Assembly: GCF_004795055.1 (NCBI RefSeq)
Contig: NZ_SSBJ01000040.1
Coordinates: 1 to 59,820 of the forward strand
Origin: Streptomyces sp. A1136
GTDB taxonomy: Bacteria > Actinomycetota > Actinomycetes > Streptomycetales > Streptomycetaceae
Length of the DNA: 59,820 nt
Reading direction: 5' to 3'
The stretch's first letter is position 1. Each line of letters starts with the position of its first letter. Position numbers and translations under genes: made by a program. Positions 35,643-45,010 of this stretch are shown piece by piece. Below the pieces are notes generated by a model. That model ran no database searches, had not been told where the DNA came from, and saw only the letters and a program-made list of their open reading frames with translations.

Positions 35643-36230
35643 GTGAACACACGTGCCTGGATCGTGTTCCTCGACGAATCAGGCGTCTCCCTGCTCCCTC
35701 AGATCCGCCGCACCTACTCGCCCCGAGGCCGGACCCCGCTCCTGCGGCACCGCCTGAACTGGAAGCGTGCATCGATGGCCGGGGCCTTGGGCTACCACCC
35801 CACCGACCCCGACCGAGGGGCCCGCCTGTGCTTCCATCTCAAGCCCGGCAGCTATGACACCGCCACCCTCATCGAGGTCCTGGAGCAGATGAAGGCGTTC
35901 TACCGCGGCGAGCGGGTGGTCCTGGTCTGGGACGGCCTTTCCGCCCATTGGAGCCGGGCGATGCGGGCTTGGGTCGCCGGCCAGGACTGGCTCACCCTGG
36001 AGCGATTACCCGCCTACGCACCCGAGCTGAACCCGGTGGAGCTGCTGTGGTCCTCACTCAAGAAACGTGAACTCGCCAACCTCGCCGGCGACCACCTCGC
36101 CGATGTCGCCGACGCCACCGAGCAAGGCATCCACCGCATCAACGACAACCCACAACTGCCATGGTCCTTCCTCGCCCATACCGGCCTGACCATCCACCCA
36201 CAACACCCACCGAACTTACGAAAGATCAGT
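35643..36230 (+). pseudogene. IS630-family transposase, C-terminal part
   Basis: The DDE core is complete: IVFLDESGVSLLP (Asp), LVWDGLSAHWSRAMR (Asp) and YAPELNPVELLWSSLKK (Glu), finishing near LTIHPQHPPNLRK. The N-terminal HTH domains are absent because the sequence starts at the ISL3 junction, so it is not a whole transposase. Confidence 0.8.
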
Positions 36231-36811
36231 AGAGCTGCCTTACGATCACGAAGGCGGCGAACATCACGACGACAAAGGCAATGGTTCCGACCAGTCCGAC
36301 CACGGTCGGAGTCAGCCGGTCTCGGAACTGCTCGGACGGCCGAACCCGTGCGGTCTGGTCCGTGCTCAGCTCCCACCAGTTGACGACCCGTTGGAACTGC
36401 TCGTCGAAGTCGGGGGCGGGGTGCATGTCACTGCGGTAGAGCCCGGGCAACGAACGACGCCGGCCGCCCGAGAGGAACATTCGGACCGCGTGCGAGGACG
36501 AACCCTGGCCCTTGGTCTCGCGCACGTCAATCCACTGGATCTCGTGCCAGGGGTATGTGCGGCCGTGCCCCAGACCCCAAGAGATGGTTATTCCGTCGGC
36601 CCCGACCCTGCTCCAACTCCGGCACGACAGGAGGACAAGCGGGGCGAGGAGGGCGATACCCGCCCACCAGCCAGCAGAACCCCACCGCACCGAGCCGGAC
36701 GAACGCTGTGACCCCCTCGACGACCACGAGGACAAGCGCCAGCGCCACGGATGACTTCGCCGGACGACTCCGGCCCCCCGACGGGAAGTTCAATTCGATC
36801 ACACCCGGCAC
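36226..36811 (-). pseudogene. PH-like membrane protein, frameshifted
   Basis: One frame (36811 to about 36680) gives ALALVLVVVEGVTAFVRLGA then FCWLVGGY, a plausible N-terminal membrane helix. The next frame continues GADGITISWGLGHGRTYPWH, EIQWIDVRETKG and RMFLSGGRRRSLPG, the strand pattern of bacterial PH-like domains, and ends with a second membrane helix (VGTIAFVVVMFAAFVIVRQ). One indel near 36650 separates them. Confidence 0.45.
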
Positions 36812-36870
36812 ACTACGCCTCGGCCCTCCAGCGGCCCGGGCGACCCGGCCTCGCGGCCAAGGCCCGGGTG

Positions 36871-37056
36871 TGGTGCTTGCCCTGGAAAGAGGGAGTGAGC
36901 CTCCAGCAGCTCCTCGATCCGCCCAGCCGGCAGTTTCCGCTGGTCAAGGACGGCGGTCAGGGGTCCGGCCAGGCTCGGGACGATCAGCGCGGCCGCCTCG
37001 GTGCCCGGCACGGTGACGGTCTGCTCGTCCAGGGCGTTGAAGCTGTCCTCGACCAT
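36871..37056 (-). pseudogene. IS110-family transposase, internal fragment
   Basis: The frame NALDEQTVTVPGTEAAALIV then SLAGPLTAVLDQRKLPAGR and EELLEAH is the coiled-coil middle of IS110-type DEDD transposases. Both the N-terminal DEDD core and the C-terminal serine domain are missing. Confidence 0.65.
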
Positions 37057-37441
37057 GCTCCCGCGATCCTCGGTGCCTCGGGCCGCAGGAGGGTGACCTG
37101 GCGACGCCCCGTCCGGCCCTGGGGATCTGCCGTCGTCGGCGGCCGTGACGTCAGATTCGACGATGACCTTGTAGCCACGTTCGTATGCCTGCCTGCCGGT
37201 GGTGCCGCAGCCAGCCCACCGGGGCCCATACCTCGGCGGGGCCGGGCCGGCGCCAGTCGGTGTCGGCCGCCCGGTCCCCGGGCTCTGAAGCAGGGCTGGC
37301 TGTGGTCAGTCGGGTCCCGGTTTCTTGGGCGGACAGCCCGAGCGCGAACCATTGACTGATGCGGCCACTGGCGAGTGAGGACGGGACGTTCGTGACCGTG
37401 GGCCGCTCGGGGCGGCGGGGGCTGGTACGGGCGCGGGCCGT
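37057..37441. other. no gene seen
   Basis: GC-rich sequence without a convincing frame on either strand; no recognisable IS end. Confidence 0.35.
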
Positions 37442-38267
37442 TTACTGCTGCGGGGCACTCAGCAGCGCTTCAGGCAGGTAGGCGGATCGGGTACCCAACT
37501 GCCAGCCGTGCGCCAGACTGGCGATGGTCGCCAGCGTGACGGCTCCCAACGGCAGCAGGCTCCGGGCAGCCGGGTCCGCGCCAACGCTCTCTCGGCGCGT
37601 CACCAGTCGTTCCCGAAGGGCCTGCTCGCACTCGTCCTGGTCGTCGTCCGGGAGGACGCACAACAGCCGCTGGTCCGACGTCCGCGTCCCGGCCACATCG
37701 AGTTGCTCGGCAGTACGCGCCCGCTCGGCGGCGTCCCGCTTGGCCAGCGGCACCGGGCCGGGGAGCACGCCCTGGTAGGGCCCTTGGACGACGGTCAGGT
37801 AGCCGCACAACGCGTCCATCTCCACGACGTCGGCCGGGTCGGACACCGACTCCCGCTTCGAGTACGGAACGCCGTCACGGATGGCGGCGGCGTAGTCCTC
37901 GCGCAGGAGAGGACCGATCATCCAGCTTCCGCTCCCATATCAGTCCGCTGATCACGGACCACGCGAACGCATCCGTCCACGTCCGCGCCGAGGTCACGGG
38001 GGCAGTCGGCTCCCACGTCTCCTCGTAATACAGCTCCTCGCTCGTGAGGGTCTCCGTCACGAGCGGGAGATGCACCGAAAAGTCACCGTCGGGGAAGCAC
38101 GCGAGGCTAGGCACGCACCCATGGCGCACTCCGCGGCTGTGATCAGCGCGGCGCGCGACTCGGAGGTGCAGGGCGGGGTCGGGCACGGTACGCGCGGCGA
38201 CGTGCTCGGCCAGTTCCTCTCCGAGTTCCCTGAGTCCTTGCCGCAGCGGCATGCCGCCGTACCGCAT
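37442..38267 (-). pseudogene. Imm49-like immunity protein, frameshifted
   Basis: The upstream frame gives LRELGEELAEHVAARTVPD, PSLACFPDGDFSVHLPLV and TDAFAWSVISGLIWERKLD. The downstream frame continues MIGPLLREDYAAAIRDGVPY, then a charged helical region and SLLPLGAVTLATIASLAHGW, TRSAYLPEALL, the end pattern of the Imm49 immunity family. A single-base slip near 37920 separates the halves. If the slip is real the protein is lost. Confidence 0.6.
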
Positions 38268-38429
38268 CGTGTGCCACCGGCCGACTGGCGGCGGCGATCG
38301 GTGCTCCTGCTGTAATGGAGCGCGACTGGTCCTCGCGACGACGAGGACGGCGCGGACTGACGGCGTCAGGAAACCAGGGCACCAATGGGCTTGCTGCCGC
38401 CTTGGTCGGCGACTTCGCTGCCGGACTGC

Positions 38430-39131
38430 TCACAGTGATGCTTCGTACGCCTCGCGGATGGAGGCAAGGATGCGTCCGTTGTCATTGACGAGGTAGCCGT
38501 TCGCGCGGGCCCAGAGCCGTATCGCCTCGCCCTCCGGACCGTGATTGTGCATCCGGCCCCCGGTGCTCTCCCTTGCGACGCCCGAGGAGACCCCTTCCAG
38601 ATGGTCCGCTACATCCTGAAAGAAGGCGAACAACGAGGTGAATTCTCCCTCCTCGGGGTTGGAGCCCTCATTCCAAGACCCGACGCCTCCAGTCCGGGTG
38701 TTCAGGAACCTGCCGTAGAAGCCGTCGCTCTCCGCGACGATCGGCACCCACTCACGGCGCCAGGACGGATAGTCCGAGTCTTCGGAGGGTTCCATCTCCT
38801 CCATGTCCACCTTGTGTGAGTAGACACGCTCGATGTCCGTGAGCCCGAGAAGGAGGCCGCCGCTGGGGATGACTCCCGCGCATCCCAGCGCCACCAGACA
38901 TGAGCCGGCATCGGGTTGCTTCCCAGTACCGACGTCGTTCGCCAGGAGCCACTGCCGCAGTTCCTTCGGCAGCTTCAGTCCCATGCGCTCTTCAGCATCG
39001 CTGACGGCTGTCGAACTGCCTGGGCCGCCAAGAGTCGCGAAAACGTCGGGAGCGTTCTGTTCGAGCCAGTTGGTGACGCGGCTCCACGCCTGTCTTACGT
39101 CTTCTGCTTCAGGCGCCGGTATTTCACTCAT
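38430..39131 (-). CDS. SUKH immunity domain fused to an Lsr2-type DNA-binding domain
   Basis: 233 residues, intact. Residues 15-165 are SUKH-like: AVSDAEERMGLKLPKELRQW then LLANDVGTGKQPDAG and a beta-rich part with WVPIVAESDGFYGRFLNTRT and TSLFAFFQDVADHLEG. Residues 198-233 read GPEGEAIRLWARANGYLVND then NGRILASIREAYEAS, the helix-loop-helix of Lsr2, a nucleoid silencer that binds AT-rich DNA. In Lsr2 the DNA-contacting loop is RGR; here it is NGR, which should weaken or alter binding. The fusion suggests a SUKH protein tethered to DNA, or one regulating its own locus. Confidence 0.75.
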   Translation of the reverse strand: MSEIPAPEAEDVRQAWSRVTNWLEQNAPDVFATLGGPGSSTAVSDAEERMGLKLPKELRQWLLANDVGTGKQPDAGSCLVALGCAGVIPSGGLLLGLTDIERVYSHKVDMEEMEPSEDSDYPSWRREWVPIVAESDGFYGRFLNTRTGGVGSWNEGSNPEEGEFTSLFAFFQDVADHLEGVSSGVARESTGGRMHNHGPEGEAIRLWARANGYLVNDNGRILASIREAYEASL

Positions 39132-39494
39132 GTGCGATCCCCGACGGAAGGAGCACGCCTGTTCGCGTTGCTGTCCCTCAGGAACCGGAGCACGGGCTCC
39201 AAGGTTCTGACGTCATCTATCGAGAACGAAGGCGACCACTGATCATCCATGGGCAGACCGTACGTGGGTGCACTGACATCGAACCCTTTGGTCCCCCGTG
39301 CTGTGGCGGGCCAACCCGCTTGGTGTGGTGGAAGGCCTTCGGAGACGGACGTGACACACGGCGTTTCTCATGAGTTCTGCGAGACCCTTCGGGATGATCG
39401 CGTTTCCGCAGGCCGCCGTTCGCAAAAGTCTTCTCGAGACCGGCATGTTGTGCGAGGCACTTCTGAGAGACTGCCGGGACTCCGCTCATGTCCG
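39132..39494. other. no gene seen
   Basis: Contains the promoter side of the SUKH-Lsr2 gene and then sequence of no coding character before the IS5 remnant. Confidence 0.35.
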
Positions 39495-39970
39495 CGCTAA
39501 AAAGGGGGCGAACTTGCAGGTCCGAGCCCCGTGGACCGGGGTAAGTCCGGTTCCAAGATGCATGTCCTGTCCGACGCGGCCGGACTGCCCCTACGCGTCG
39601 GACTCTCCGCGGCCAACACCCACGACAGCCAGGCCTTGAAGCCGATGCTGTCCCATTTCCACATGGGACACGAATCCCACGCAGCCGATTCCAAGCCCCA
39701 GCGCCTGCATGCTGACAAGGCATACGACATCCCTGAACTGCGGAAATGGCTCTGGGGCAAGCGCATCGGCGCCCGTATCGCGCGGAGGGCATCGAGTCCA
39801 GCAAGCAACTCGGGCGCCACAGGTGGGTCATCGAACGGACCATGTCCTGGCTGACCGACTACCGCCGGCTCAACCACCGCTATGAACGGCATCCCCGCAA
39901 TTACCTGGCCTTTCTTGGCCTCGCCGCAGCCCTCTGCTGCTACAAACGCCTCCTCAAACTGACCATGTAG
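39495..39970 (+). pseudogene. IS5-family transposase, C-terminal part, frameshifted
   Basis: Reads GPSPVDRGKSGSKMHVLSDA, LPLRVGLSAANTHDSQALKP and LHADKAYDIPELR (Asp), then after an indel near 39783 RHRWVIERTMSWLTDYRRL (Glu) and YERHPRNYLAFLGLAAALCC. The N-terminal third is missing. The end matches the short remnant at 18611-18715. Confidence 0.8.
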
Positions 39971-40100
39971 GACACGGTCTTAGTCGAGGGATACGAGTTG
40001 GCCCAGCGTCAGGAGCCATACGCTCGACGATGTCGCAACACGTGGGGATCCCGGCAGGCTGCCGGGCAGATGCGCTTTCGTCTAGGACTTGTCCGGGCGA

Positions 40101-40631
40101 TCAAGTTCGCAGCCAGATGACGAGGGCTGTTGCTGTGGCGGTGCCGAGGAAGACGTACCCGCGCTTGTCATAGCGGGTGGCGACTGCCCGGGACTGTTTC
40201 AGGCGGTTGATCGCCCGTTCGACGGTGTTGCGCTTCTTGTAGCGGTCTTCGTCGAAGCCGGGCGGCCGTCCACCGCGCGAGCCCTTTCGCAGGCGGGCGG
40301 CATGACTGTCGGTCTTCTCCGGGATCGTGTGCCGAATGCCCCGTCGTCGCAGGTACTCACGGCAGGGTCCGTTGCTGTAAGCCCTGTCGGCAGCCAGGCT
40401 GTCGGGCTTCTTGCGCGGCCTGCCCGGACCGGTCCTGGGAACCCGGATCTTCTCCAGAACCGGGCTGAACTGAGTGCAGTCCGCCCGTTGTCCACCGGTG
40501 ACCACCAGGGACAACGGGCGGCAGCGTCCGTCCGCGCTCAGGTGGACCTTGCTGGTGAATCCTCCCCGCGAGCGGCCCAAGCCCTCACCTCCAGCACCAC
40601 CTCCACCAGGCGGGCGACCAGGCTCTGCCAT
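40101..40631 (-). CDS. IS5-family transposase, downstream frame (catalytic)
   Basis: Carries GGFTSKVHLSADGRCRPLSL, SLAADRAYSNGPCR (second Asp) and KRNTVERAINRLKQSRAVAT (Glu in the Y(2)R(3)E(6)K-like helix), ending TATALVIWLRT. It overlaps the upstream frame by 94 bases; in this group the two frames are joined by programmed frameshifting to make the whole enzyme. Confidence 0.85.
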   Translation of the reverse strand: MAEPGRPPGGGGAGGEGLGRSRGGFTSKVHLSADGRCRPLSLVVTGGQRADCTQFSPVLEKIRVPRTGPGRPRKKPDSLAADRAYSNGPCREYLRRRGIRHTIPEKTDSHAARLRKGSRGGRPPGFDEDRYKKRNTVERAINRLKQSRAVATRYDKRGYVFLGTATATALVIWLRT

Positions 40632-41038
40632 GGCGTTTCGCCCTGGTGTTCCACCTCCTCGGCCCCCTTTGACGCAGGCGCCGGAGGCGGCTCGGTCCGA
40701 GCGCCGGCCGCGTGCTGATGAGCACGCACGATGGTGGAGTCGACCGAGATGTCCCAGTCGATCTCACCTGCCGCATCGGCTGCGGCCTGGACCTGCTGGA
40801 GCAGACGCTCCCACGTGCCGTCGGCCGACCACAGCCGGTGGCGTTCACAGACGGTCTTCCACGGCCCGAACCGTTCGGGCAGGTCACGCCACTGCACCCC
40901 GGTCCGCACTCGGTGCAGAATTCCGTCGATCACCTGCCGGTGATCCCGCCACCTGCCACAACGCCTGTTACTGACAGGCAGGAACGGCCGTAACCGTTCC
41001 CACTCAGCGTCTGTCAGATCACCCCGCCCCATGCCCAT
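40538..41038 (-). CDS. IS5-family transposase, upstream frame
   Basis: Begins GDLTDAEWERLRPFLPVSN and RWRDHRQVIDGILHRVRTGV, the HTH region of the group, with the first catalytic Asp in DISVDSTIVRAHQHAAGA. It runs open past the point where the catalytic frame starts. No internal stop or truncation is seen. Confidence 0.85.
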   Translation of the reverse strand: MGMGRGDLTDAEWERLRPFLPVSNRRCGRWRDHRQVIDGILHRVRTGVQWRDLPERFGPWKTVCERHRLWSADGTWERLLQQVQAAADAAGEIDWDISVDSTIVRAHQHAAGARTEPPPAPASKGAEEVEHQGETPWQSLVARLVEVVLEVRAWAARGEDSPARST

Positions 41039-41085
41039 ATCAACGACCCGAGCGCGGAGTAGTCACATGATCGACCGGACAAGTC

Positions 41086-41505
41086 CTAGTCGGCGACGAC
41101 TCCCGTGTTCTGACAGGCGGTCAGCAGCCACCGGCCGTCGGTTTGCTTCGAGATCACGTACAGGGGGGCACCCTCGCTCTCCTCGCCCGGAGCCAGGTAA
41201 CGCTGACGGACCTTGACCGCCGCGACGTCGGGGCGGATGAAGAGCACGTGGACCACCTCGTAGGTGACCTTGCCGTCCCAGCTCGCCGCGGGGAGGACCG
41301 TGCGGGTGAACTCCGAGATCGCGTCGAGGCCGATGAGGACCTTGCCGTGGGCCGTCGTCCAGACCGCGTCCGGGTGGAAGAGGCCGAGGAACTCTTCGGG
41401 GTCCTTGTTCTGCTGGGAGTGCTCGACGGTGGCGACGAGTTGGCTGATCGCTTCGATGTCCGCCGCCTGGGATGTGGATTCCGTGGCCATGTGGATCATC
41501 GTCAC
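41086..41505 (-). CDS. SgcJ/EcaC-type SnoaL-like protein
   Basis: 139 residues. NTF2-like fold: HSQQNKDPEEFLGLFHPDAV then WTTAHGKVLIGLDAISEFT, a strand VTYEVVHVLFIRPDVAAVKV and the end GRWLLTACQNTGVV, as in SgcJ/EcaC proteins annotated from enediyne clusters. Its stop codon TAG lies in the CTAG target duplication of the adjacent IS, so the insertion sits exactly at the gene's end without changing the protein. Role unknown; members are often detoxifying or ligand-binding. ATG 41490 is an alternative start. Confidence 0.8.
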   Translation of the reverse strand: MTMIHMATESTSQAADIEAISQLVATVEHSQQNKDPEEFLGLFHPDAVWTTAHGKVLIGLDAISEFTRTVLPAASWDGKVTYEVVHVLFIRPDVAAVKVRQRYLAPGEESEGAPLYVISKQTDGRWLLTACQNTGVVAD

Positions 41506-41626
41506 ACCTCAAGCGTGATTGAGGTCAAGGGTGTGGCGATGTAAAGATCACCGGATATCCAGCGCGATTCCGGCGCAAGTCGCCCGGCAGTCTGAGTCCA
41601 GGGCAACGACCCGGCACGAGACATTT

Positions 41627-41651
41627 ACATGATCGGCCGGACATGTCCTAG
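41627..41651. repeat. solitary IS5-type end
   Basis: ACATGATCGGCCGGACATGT then CCTAG matches the right end of the intact IS5 element (41065-41089) at 23 of 25 bases and in the same direction. No transposase goes with it. Confidence 0.6.
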
Positions 41652-41672
41652 TCCCCGCTTGGCTCTCCCGCC

Positions 41673-43022
41673 CTAGGCCTGCGGGCCGAGGTCGCCCTCG
41701 ACGACGGTCTGGAGGATGCGGGGCCGGCCCCACAGGGCGAGGAGTTCGTTGGCGAGACCGGCGACGGCCAGGGGGTCTTCGTCGAAGGGCCCGTTGACAG
41801 CAGCCGCCAACAGGCCCTGCGGGACGGCGTCTGCATCGAGAAGGGCACCCCACTCCGGGGATCCAAGCTCCAGGTACTCAAGCCCGGTCAGCCCCGCGAT
41901 CTCAGTGGGGTCAGCGAGAGTCCCAGGCTGGGCGACGAGGGATCGCAGCCTGGGCAGCCCGATGAGCGGCGCAAGGCTGACTGAATGTGCGCCCTGCGCG
42001 CCGAGGGTCAGGGTTTCCAAGTCGGGATGCACGGCGTTCTCCAAGGTCTCCTGGTCGTAGGCGAAGGAGGTCGCGGCCGGTGCGTGGGGCTCTGCGCCGT
42101 CGGATTGCGTGGGGGGCCGGTCCAGCAGCAGGTCGGTCAGGGAGTCGGCGAGGAGGCGGGCGCCGATCTCCTCCTCGTGGGATATAAGGATGACCTGCCC
42201 GGTGTGGCCGTGGGGGCCTGGGGTCAGATCGATGGCCAGTCGGTCGCCTCCTCCGTTGTCGGCGAACGCGATCCAGCCCGGCGAACCGGCCAGTCCCTGC
42301 ACGGCCGCCGTCGGCGGTGTCTGGACCGCTTCCATCGCCGCGTGATGCCAGGGGCACTCGCGGGTTCTCGCTTCGGCGACGTACAAGCCTTCGAGATCGA
42401 AGAGTTCGCAGCGGACCGCCTCGGAATGGCGGCTCGCCGCCTCGTGGTCGCCCCTCCAGTCCGCCCACTGGGCCCGTGTCACCCGATACAGGCTCTTGAG
42501 CTCCTCGGGCAGAGGGATGCCCAGACGCGACTCGGCCCCCGCGATCTCGGCGTCGGTGGCGCCGACGGCGTCGGGCAGTCGTCCGCGCACCGTCCGTTCG
42601 AGCAGCGCCAGGTCCGCCGAAGCCGCCGAAACCGCCCCCGGCGTCGGGTCCGGAAGGCGCCGCCAGGGCTCAGGAAGCGCGTCCTCAACCAGGACGAGCG
42701 CACCTGGGTTGAATGCGAAGCCGAGCTCCACCGCCCTGCTGGGTATGAGGAGGTGGAGCCGGGTGCGTCCCGACGTCTCCGTCTCCATCACGAATGTCAC
42801 GGCACCGATGCCGTCCTTCACCAGGACGTCGCGCACCCGCAGCACGGCGTCGTTGTGCATCTGCTGCAGGGGCACGCTCCAGGCGCTGCGCGTGATACGG
42901 CCCACCACCCGACCGCCCGGCACGGCAAGCCGCTCCACGTTCTCTGCCCGTATGAGCTGCAGCAGCGGCTCCCACGTTGCAAATGCATGGATCGACGACC
43001 GGCGATTCTCTTGATCGTTCAT
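41673..43022 (-). CDS. large SUKH protein with N-terminal extension and LRR-like tail
   Basis: 449 residues from ATG 43022. Residues 1-150: an alpha/beta domain (HAFATWEPLLQLIRAENVER, then TFVMETETSGRTRLHLLIP) also left as a remnant at 16571-16900. Residues 160-330: a SUKH domain (DAEIAGAESRLGIPLPEELK, WIAFADNGGGDRLAIDLTPG). Residues 350-449: leucine-rich-repeat-like units (LETLTLGAQGAHSVSLAPLI, LTGLEYLELGSPEW). It is probably an immunity protein with an added binding surface. No toxin is adjacent. Confidence 0.75.
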   Translation of the reverse strand: MNDQENRRSSIHAFATWEPLLQLIRAENVERLAVPGGRVVGRITRSAWSVPLQQMHNDAVLRVRDVLVKDGIGAVTFVMETETSGRTRLHLLIPSRAVELGFAFNPGALVLVEDALPEPWRRLPDPTPGAVSAASADLALLERTVRGRLPDAVGATDAEIAGAESRLGIPLPEELKSLYRVTRAQWADWRGDHEAASRHSEAVRCELFDLEGLYVAEARTRECPWHHAAMEAVQTPPTAAVQGLAGSPGWIAFADNGGGDRLAIDLTPGPHGHTGQVILISHEEEIGARLLADSLTDLLLDRPPTQSDGAEPHAPAATSFAYDQETLENAVHPDLETLTLGAQGAHSVSLAPLIGLPRLRSLVAQPGTLADPTEIAGLTGLEYLELGSPEWGALLDADAVPQGLLAAAVNGPFDEDPLAVAGLANELLALWGRPRILQTVVEGDLGPQA

Positions 43023-43587
43023 GAGGCCGACCGTACCCGGGGGGTCTGACGTTGCTCCTTCGGCGAGGTGTCCTGGCCCCGTGCTGACAGGCGGCGTCCC
43101 TCGTCCGCCATCGGCTTCCCCCACCGTGCTGTGCGCGGTGGGCACCACTGACCTGCAGCGTCCTTGTACTGACGGGGTGGCGCCGGCCGCCAGCGCCGTC
43201 AAGGGATCGGCCAGACGGCCGGGGTGAGGAGGGCGACCAGCAGGACGCGCTGGATCGCGCCGAGCGCGGAGGGCGGGGGCAGGAACGGGAAGGTCATGGC
43301 CCCCATCAAAAACGGTGCTCTCTTGCTGTTACTGAGGTTTTCAGGGTGGGGTCGGTGGGTTGATAGCCAGGCTTGCGGTGGTGAGGCAGCCGTCGACCAG
43401 GTGGAGCCGGAGTTGGGTTCGCCGGACCCGCCGCGCCCGTCGGGTCGACTTCCCACCGGGATCGTGGTGCGCCCCGGATCCCAGGCGATCATCGACGAAG
43501 CACCGTGAGAGCCGGTTCAGCGCGGGGGCGGCAGTTTACGCCGCGCCCCACGCGGCCGGTGCTCCTCGCCGCCGCGGGCGGCGGGTG
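43023..43587. other. mostly IS and gene remnants, no whole gene
   Basis: On the minus strand 43310-43440 encodes RLHLVDGCLT-type sequence, the end of an IS630 transposase (compare IIDGCLTGTGLT at 31974-32560). A short frame ending MTFPFLPPPSALGAIQRVLL then VALLTPAVWP (stop at 43199) is a broken membrane segment. Confidence 0.4.
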
Positions 43588-44136
43588 TCAGTTGAGGCCG
43601 ACGGCGGCCAGCGCCGTTGTCCAGTCGGTGGCGATGGCGCGCTGTGCCGGAGCGAGCTGGATGGTGCCCGCGCAGACCGCCTTGTACAGCTTGTATTCCA
43701 CGGTGTCCTTGTCCCCCGCCGTGGAGCCGCCGGCCTGGTAGCGGGGCTCGGGCCACAGGTTCTGCGGGCTCGTGGGGTTTCCGCCGAGGCTGAGTGCGAC
43801 GAGGTGGTCCTCCTCGTAGTCCGCCGTATTGGTGTCGGCGTAGCCGTACTCGGCGATCTGCTTCACCTTCAAGGCGTTGGTGTAGCTGGTGGAGGGTCGG
43901 ATCGAGGAGCTGTAGCCGCCCACGCAGATCGTGGAGTGGATGTTCGCCTGCGTGACGTTGGGGTTCAGCGCGCCCGGCTGACAGGAGGAGACGGGCCGCG
44001 GCAGGTACGCCTGGGAGCAGGTGGCCGTGGTGGAGGCGGCGGTGGCGTGGGCGGTGCTGCCGGTGGCGGCGATCAGTCCCGCGGTGGCGAGGGCTATCGA
44101 AGCGGTAGTGGCGGTGAGACGACGTATCGCACGCAT
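43588..44136 (-). CDS. secreted HNH-like protein
   Basis: 182 residues. Signal peptide MRAIRRLTATTASIALATAG ending at TAHA-TA. The mature part has paired cysteines and the motif YEEDHLVALSLGGNPTSPQN then LWPEPRY, the D-H-L-V-x-L...G-G...N-L-W-P-E pattern of HNH-type nucleases, followed by KDTVEYKLYKAVCAG. The His is a possible general base; other metal ligands are not obvious. It is probably exported to the cell surface or medium. Divergent small palindromes lie upstream. Confidence 0.7.
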   Translation of the reverse strand: MRAIRRLTATTASIALATAGLIAATGSTAHATAASTTATCSQAYLPRPVSSCQPGALNPNVTQANIHSTICVGGYSSSIRPSTSYTNALKVKQIAEYGYADTNTADYEEDHLVALSLGGNPTSPQNLWPEPRYQAGGSTAGDKDTVEYKLYKAVCAGTIQLAPAQRAIATDWTTALAAVGLN

Positions 44137-44429
44137 GGGGATCTCCGCAAGTGTGGGGGTGGCGGGTGCGTCGAGCGTGGGGCTCGGCTGACGGAATGAC
44201 ACCACTCCCCGCATCTACGCGGATAGAGCCTTGCGGTGAACATCGGGTTATCTCTACTCGGCCTTCACAGTCGGGTCCGCCCGAGATCACCATCGGCCGC
44301 ATATCACACAGGGGTGACGTCCATCAGGGACCGCCAGTGGCCGGGCAGATGGGGCGGCGAGGCACGCAGATGACAGTGACGGCAGTGGCGGCCCGTCAAC
44401 TTCCGATGTCCCGAACCGCTATGTCACGT

Positions 44430-44502
44430 CCTGGTGACAAAGCTGGTGAACGAGCTCGTCGAAGCCGCCGAGGAGAAGAACAGCGTCGCCATCGCCTCGA
44501 AC
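44430..44502 (+). pseudogene. istB scar with internal deletion
   Basis: Reads LVTKLVNELVEAAEEKNSVA then IASN. The intact IstB at 7620-8414 has ATKLVNELVEAADEK and, 38 residues later, REEKNSVAIASN. The two pieces are joined at the shared GAGAAG, so the DNA between short repeats was lost. Confidence 0.75.
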
Positions 44503-44767
44503 GTCGACCGGTGGTGCGGACGGACAGGCGCACGCCGAGCCGAGCTCCGTGGCGGGCGATGGCAGCTGTACACCATTTCAGGTCGGCGAGTGCGCTGCGG
44601 CCGAGGTTGAGGTGGGTGCAGCCGCCGAATCGAGAGCACGAGCGGCTCCCGGTATTCAACCCCAGCGGTAGGCCGCTGCTACTCGCACTGGTCAGGGTCT
44701 GGCGTGATTGGGCTGGGGGGAAGGACCCTGTGTGCTTCCGAGAGGTCGAGCCAGGGCCGACCACAGG

Positions 44768-45010
44768 TCAGCGGCTCCAGCCGCCGTACCTGGCCGTGAG
44801 CTTGCGGGCCTCATCAGTGTTCAGGCCCAGCGCGGCCGCCACGGCGGCGGGCTCTTGAGCGCGGGCATGCCGCGCCGGCCAGTGTGCGGTGCGCTGGGCG
44901 ATGATCTCCAGTGTGCGGGCTGCCTTGAGTGCGGCGAGCGGTGCGTCCTGGCCGAGTCGGTCGATCGCGACCGGACGCATGTCCATCGCGATGAGGCGTC
45001 GCAGCAACAT
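44768..45010 (-). CDS. small hypothetical protein
   Basis: 80 residues: MLLRRLIAMDMRPVAIDRLG, KAARTLEIIAQRTAHWPARH and AAALGLNTDEARKLTARYGG. The end resembles an HTH (G-L-N-T-D-E-A-R-K-L). The frame is open upstream with extra cysteines (CADRAGPRCGCERGR), so it may be the C-terminal half of a longer gene. Unnamed. Confidence 0.4.
   Translation of the reverse strand: MLLRRLIAMDMRPVAIDRLGQDAPLAALKAARTLEIIAQRTAHWPARHARAQEPAAVAAALGLNTDEARKLTARYGGWSR

Larger units (their letters stand above)
40086..41085 (-). mobile_element. apparently intact IS5-family element
   Basis: About 1.0 kb bounded by inverted repeats (GACTTGTCCGGGCGATCA on the left, TGATCGACCGGACAAGTC on the right, one mismatch) and flanked on both sides by CTAG (40082-40085 and 41086-41089), a four-base target duplication as made by this IS group. 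Two overlapping frames encode the transposase. A diverged relative of its right end lies alone at 41627-41651. Confidence 0.85.
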
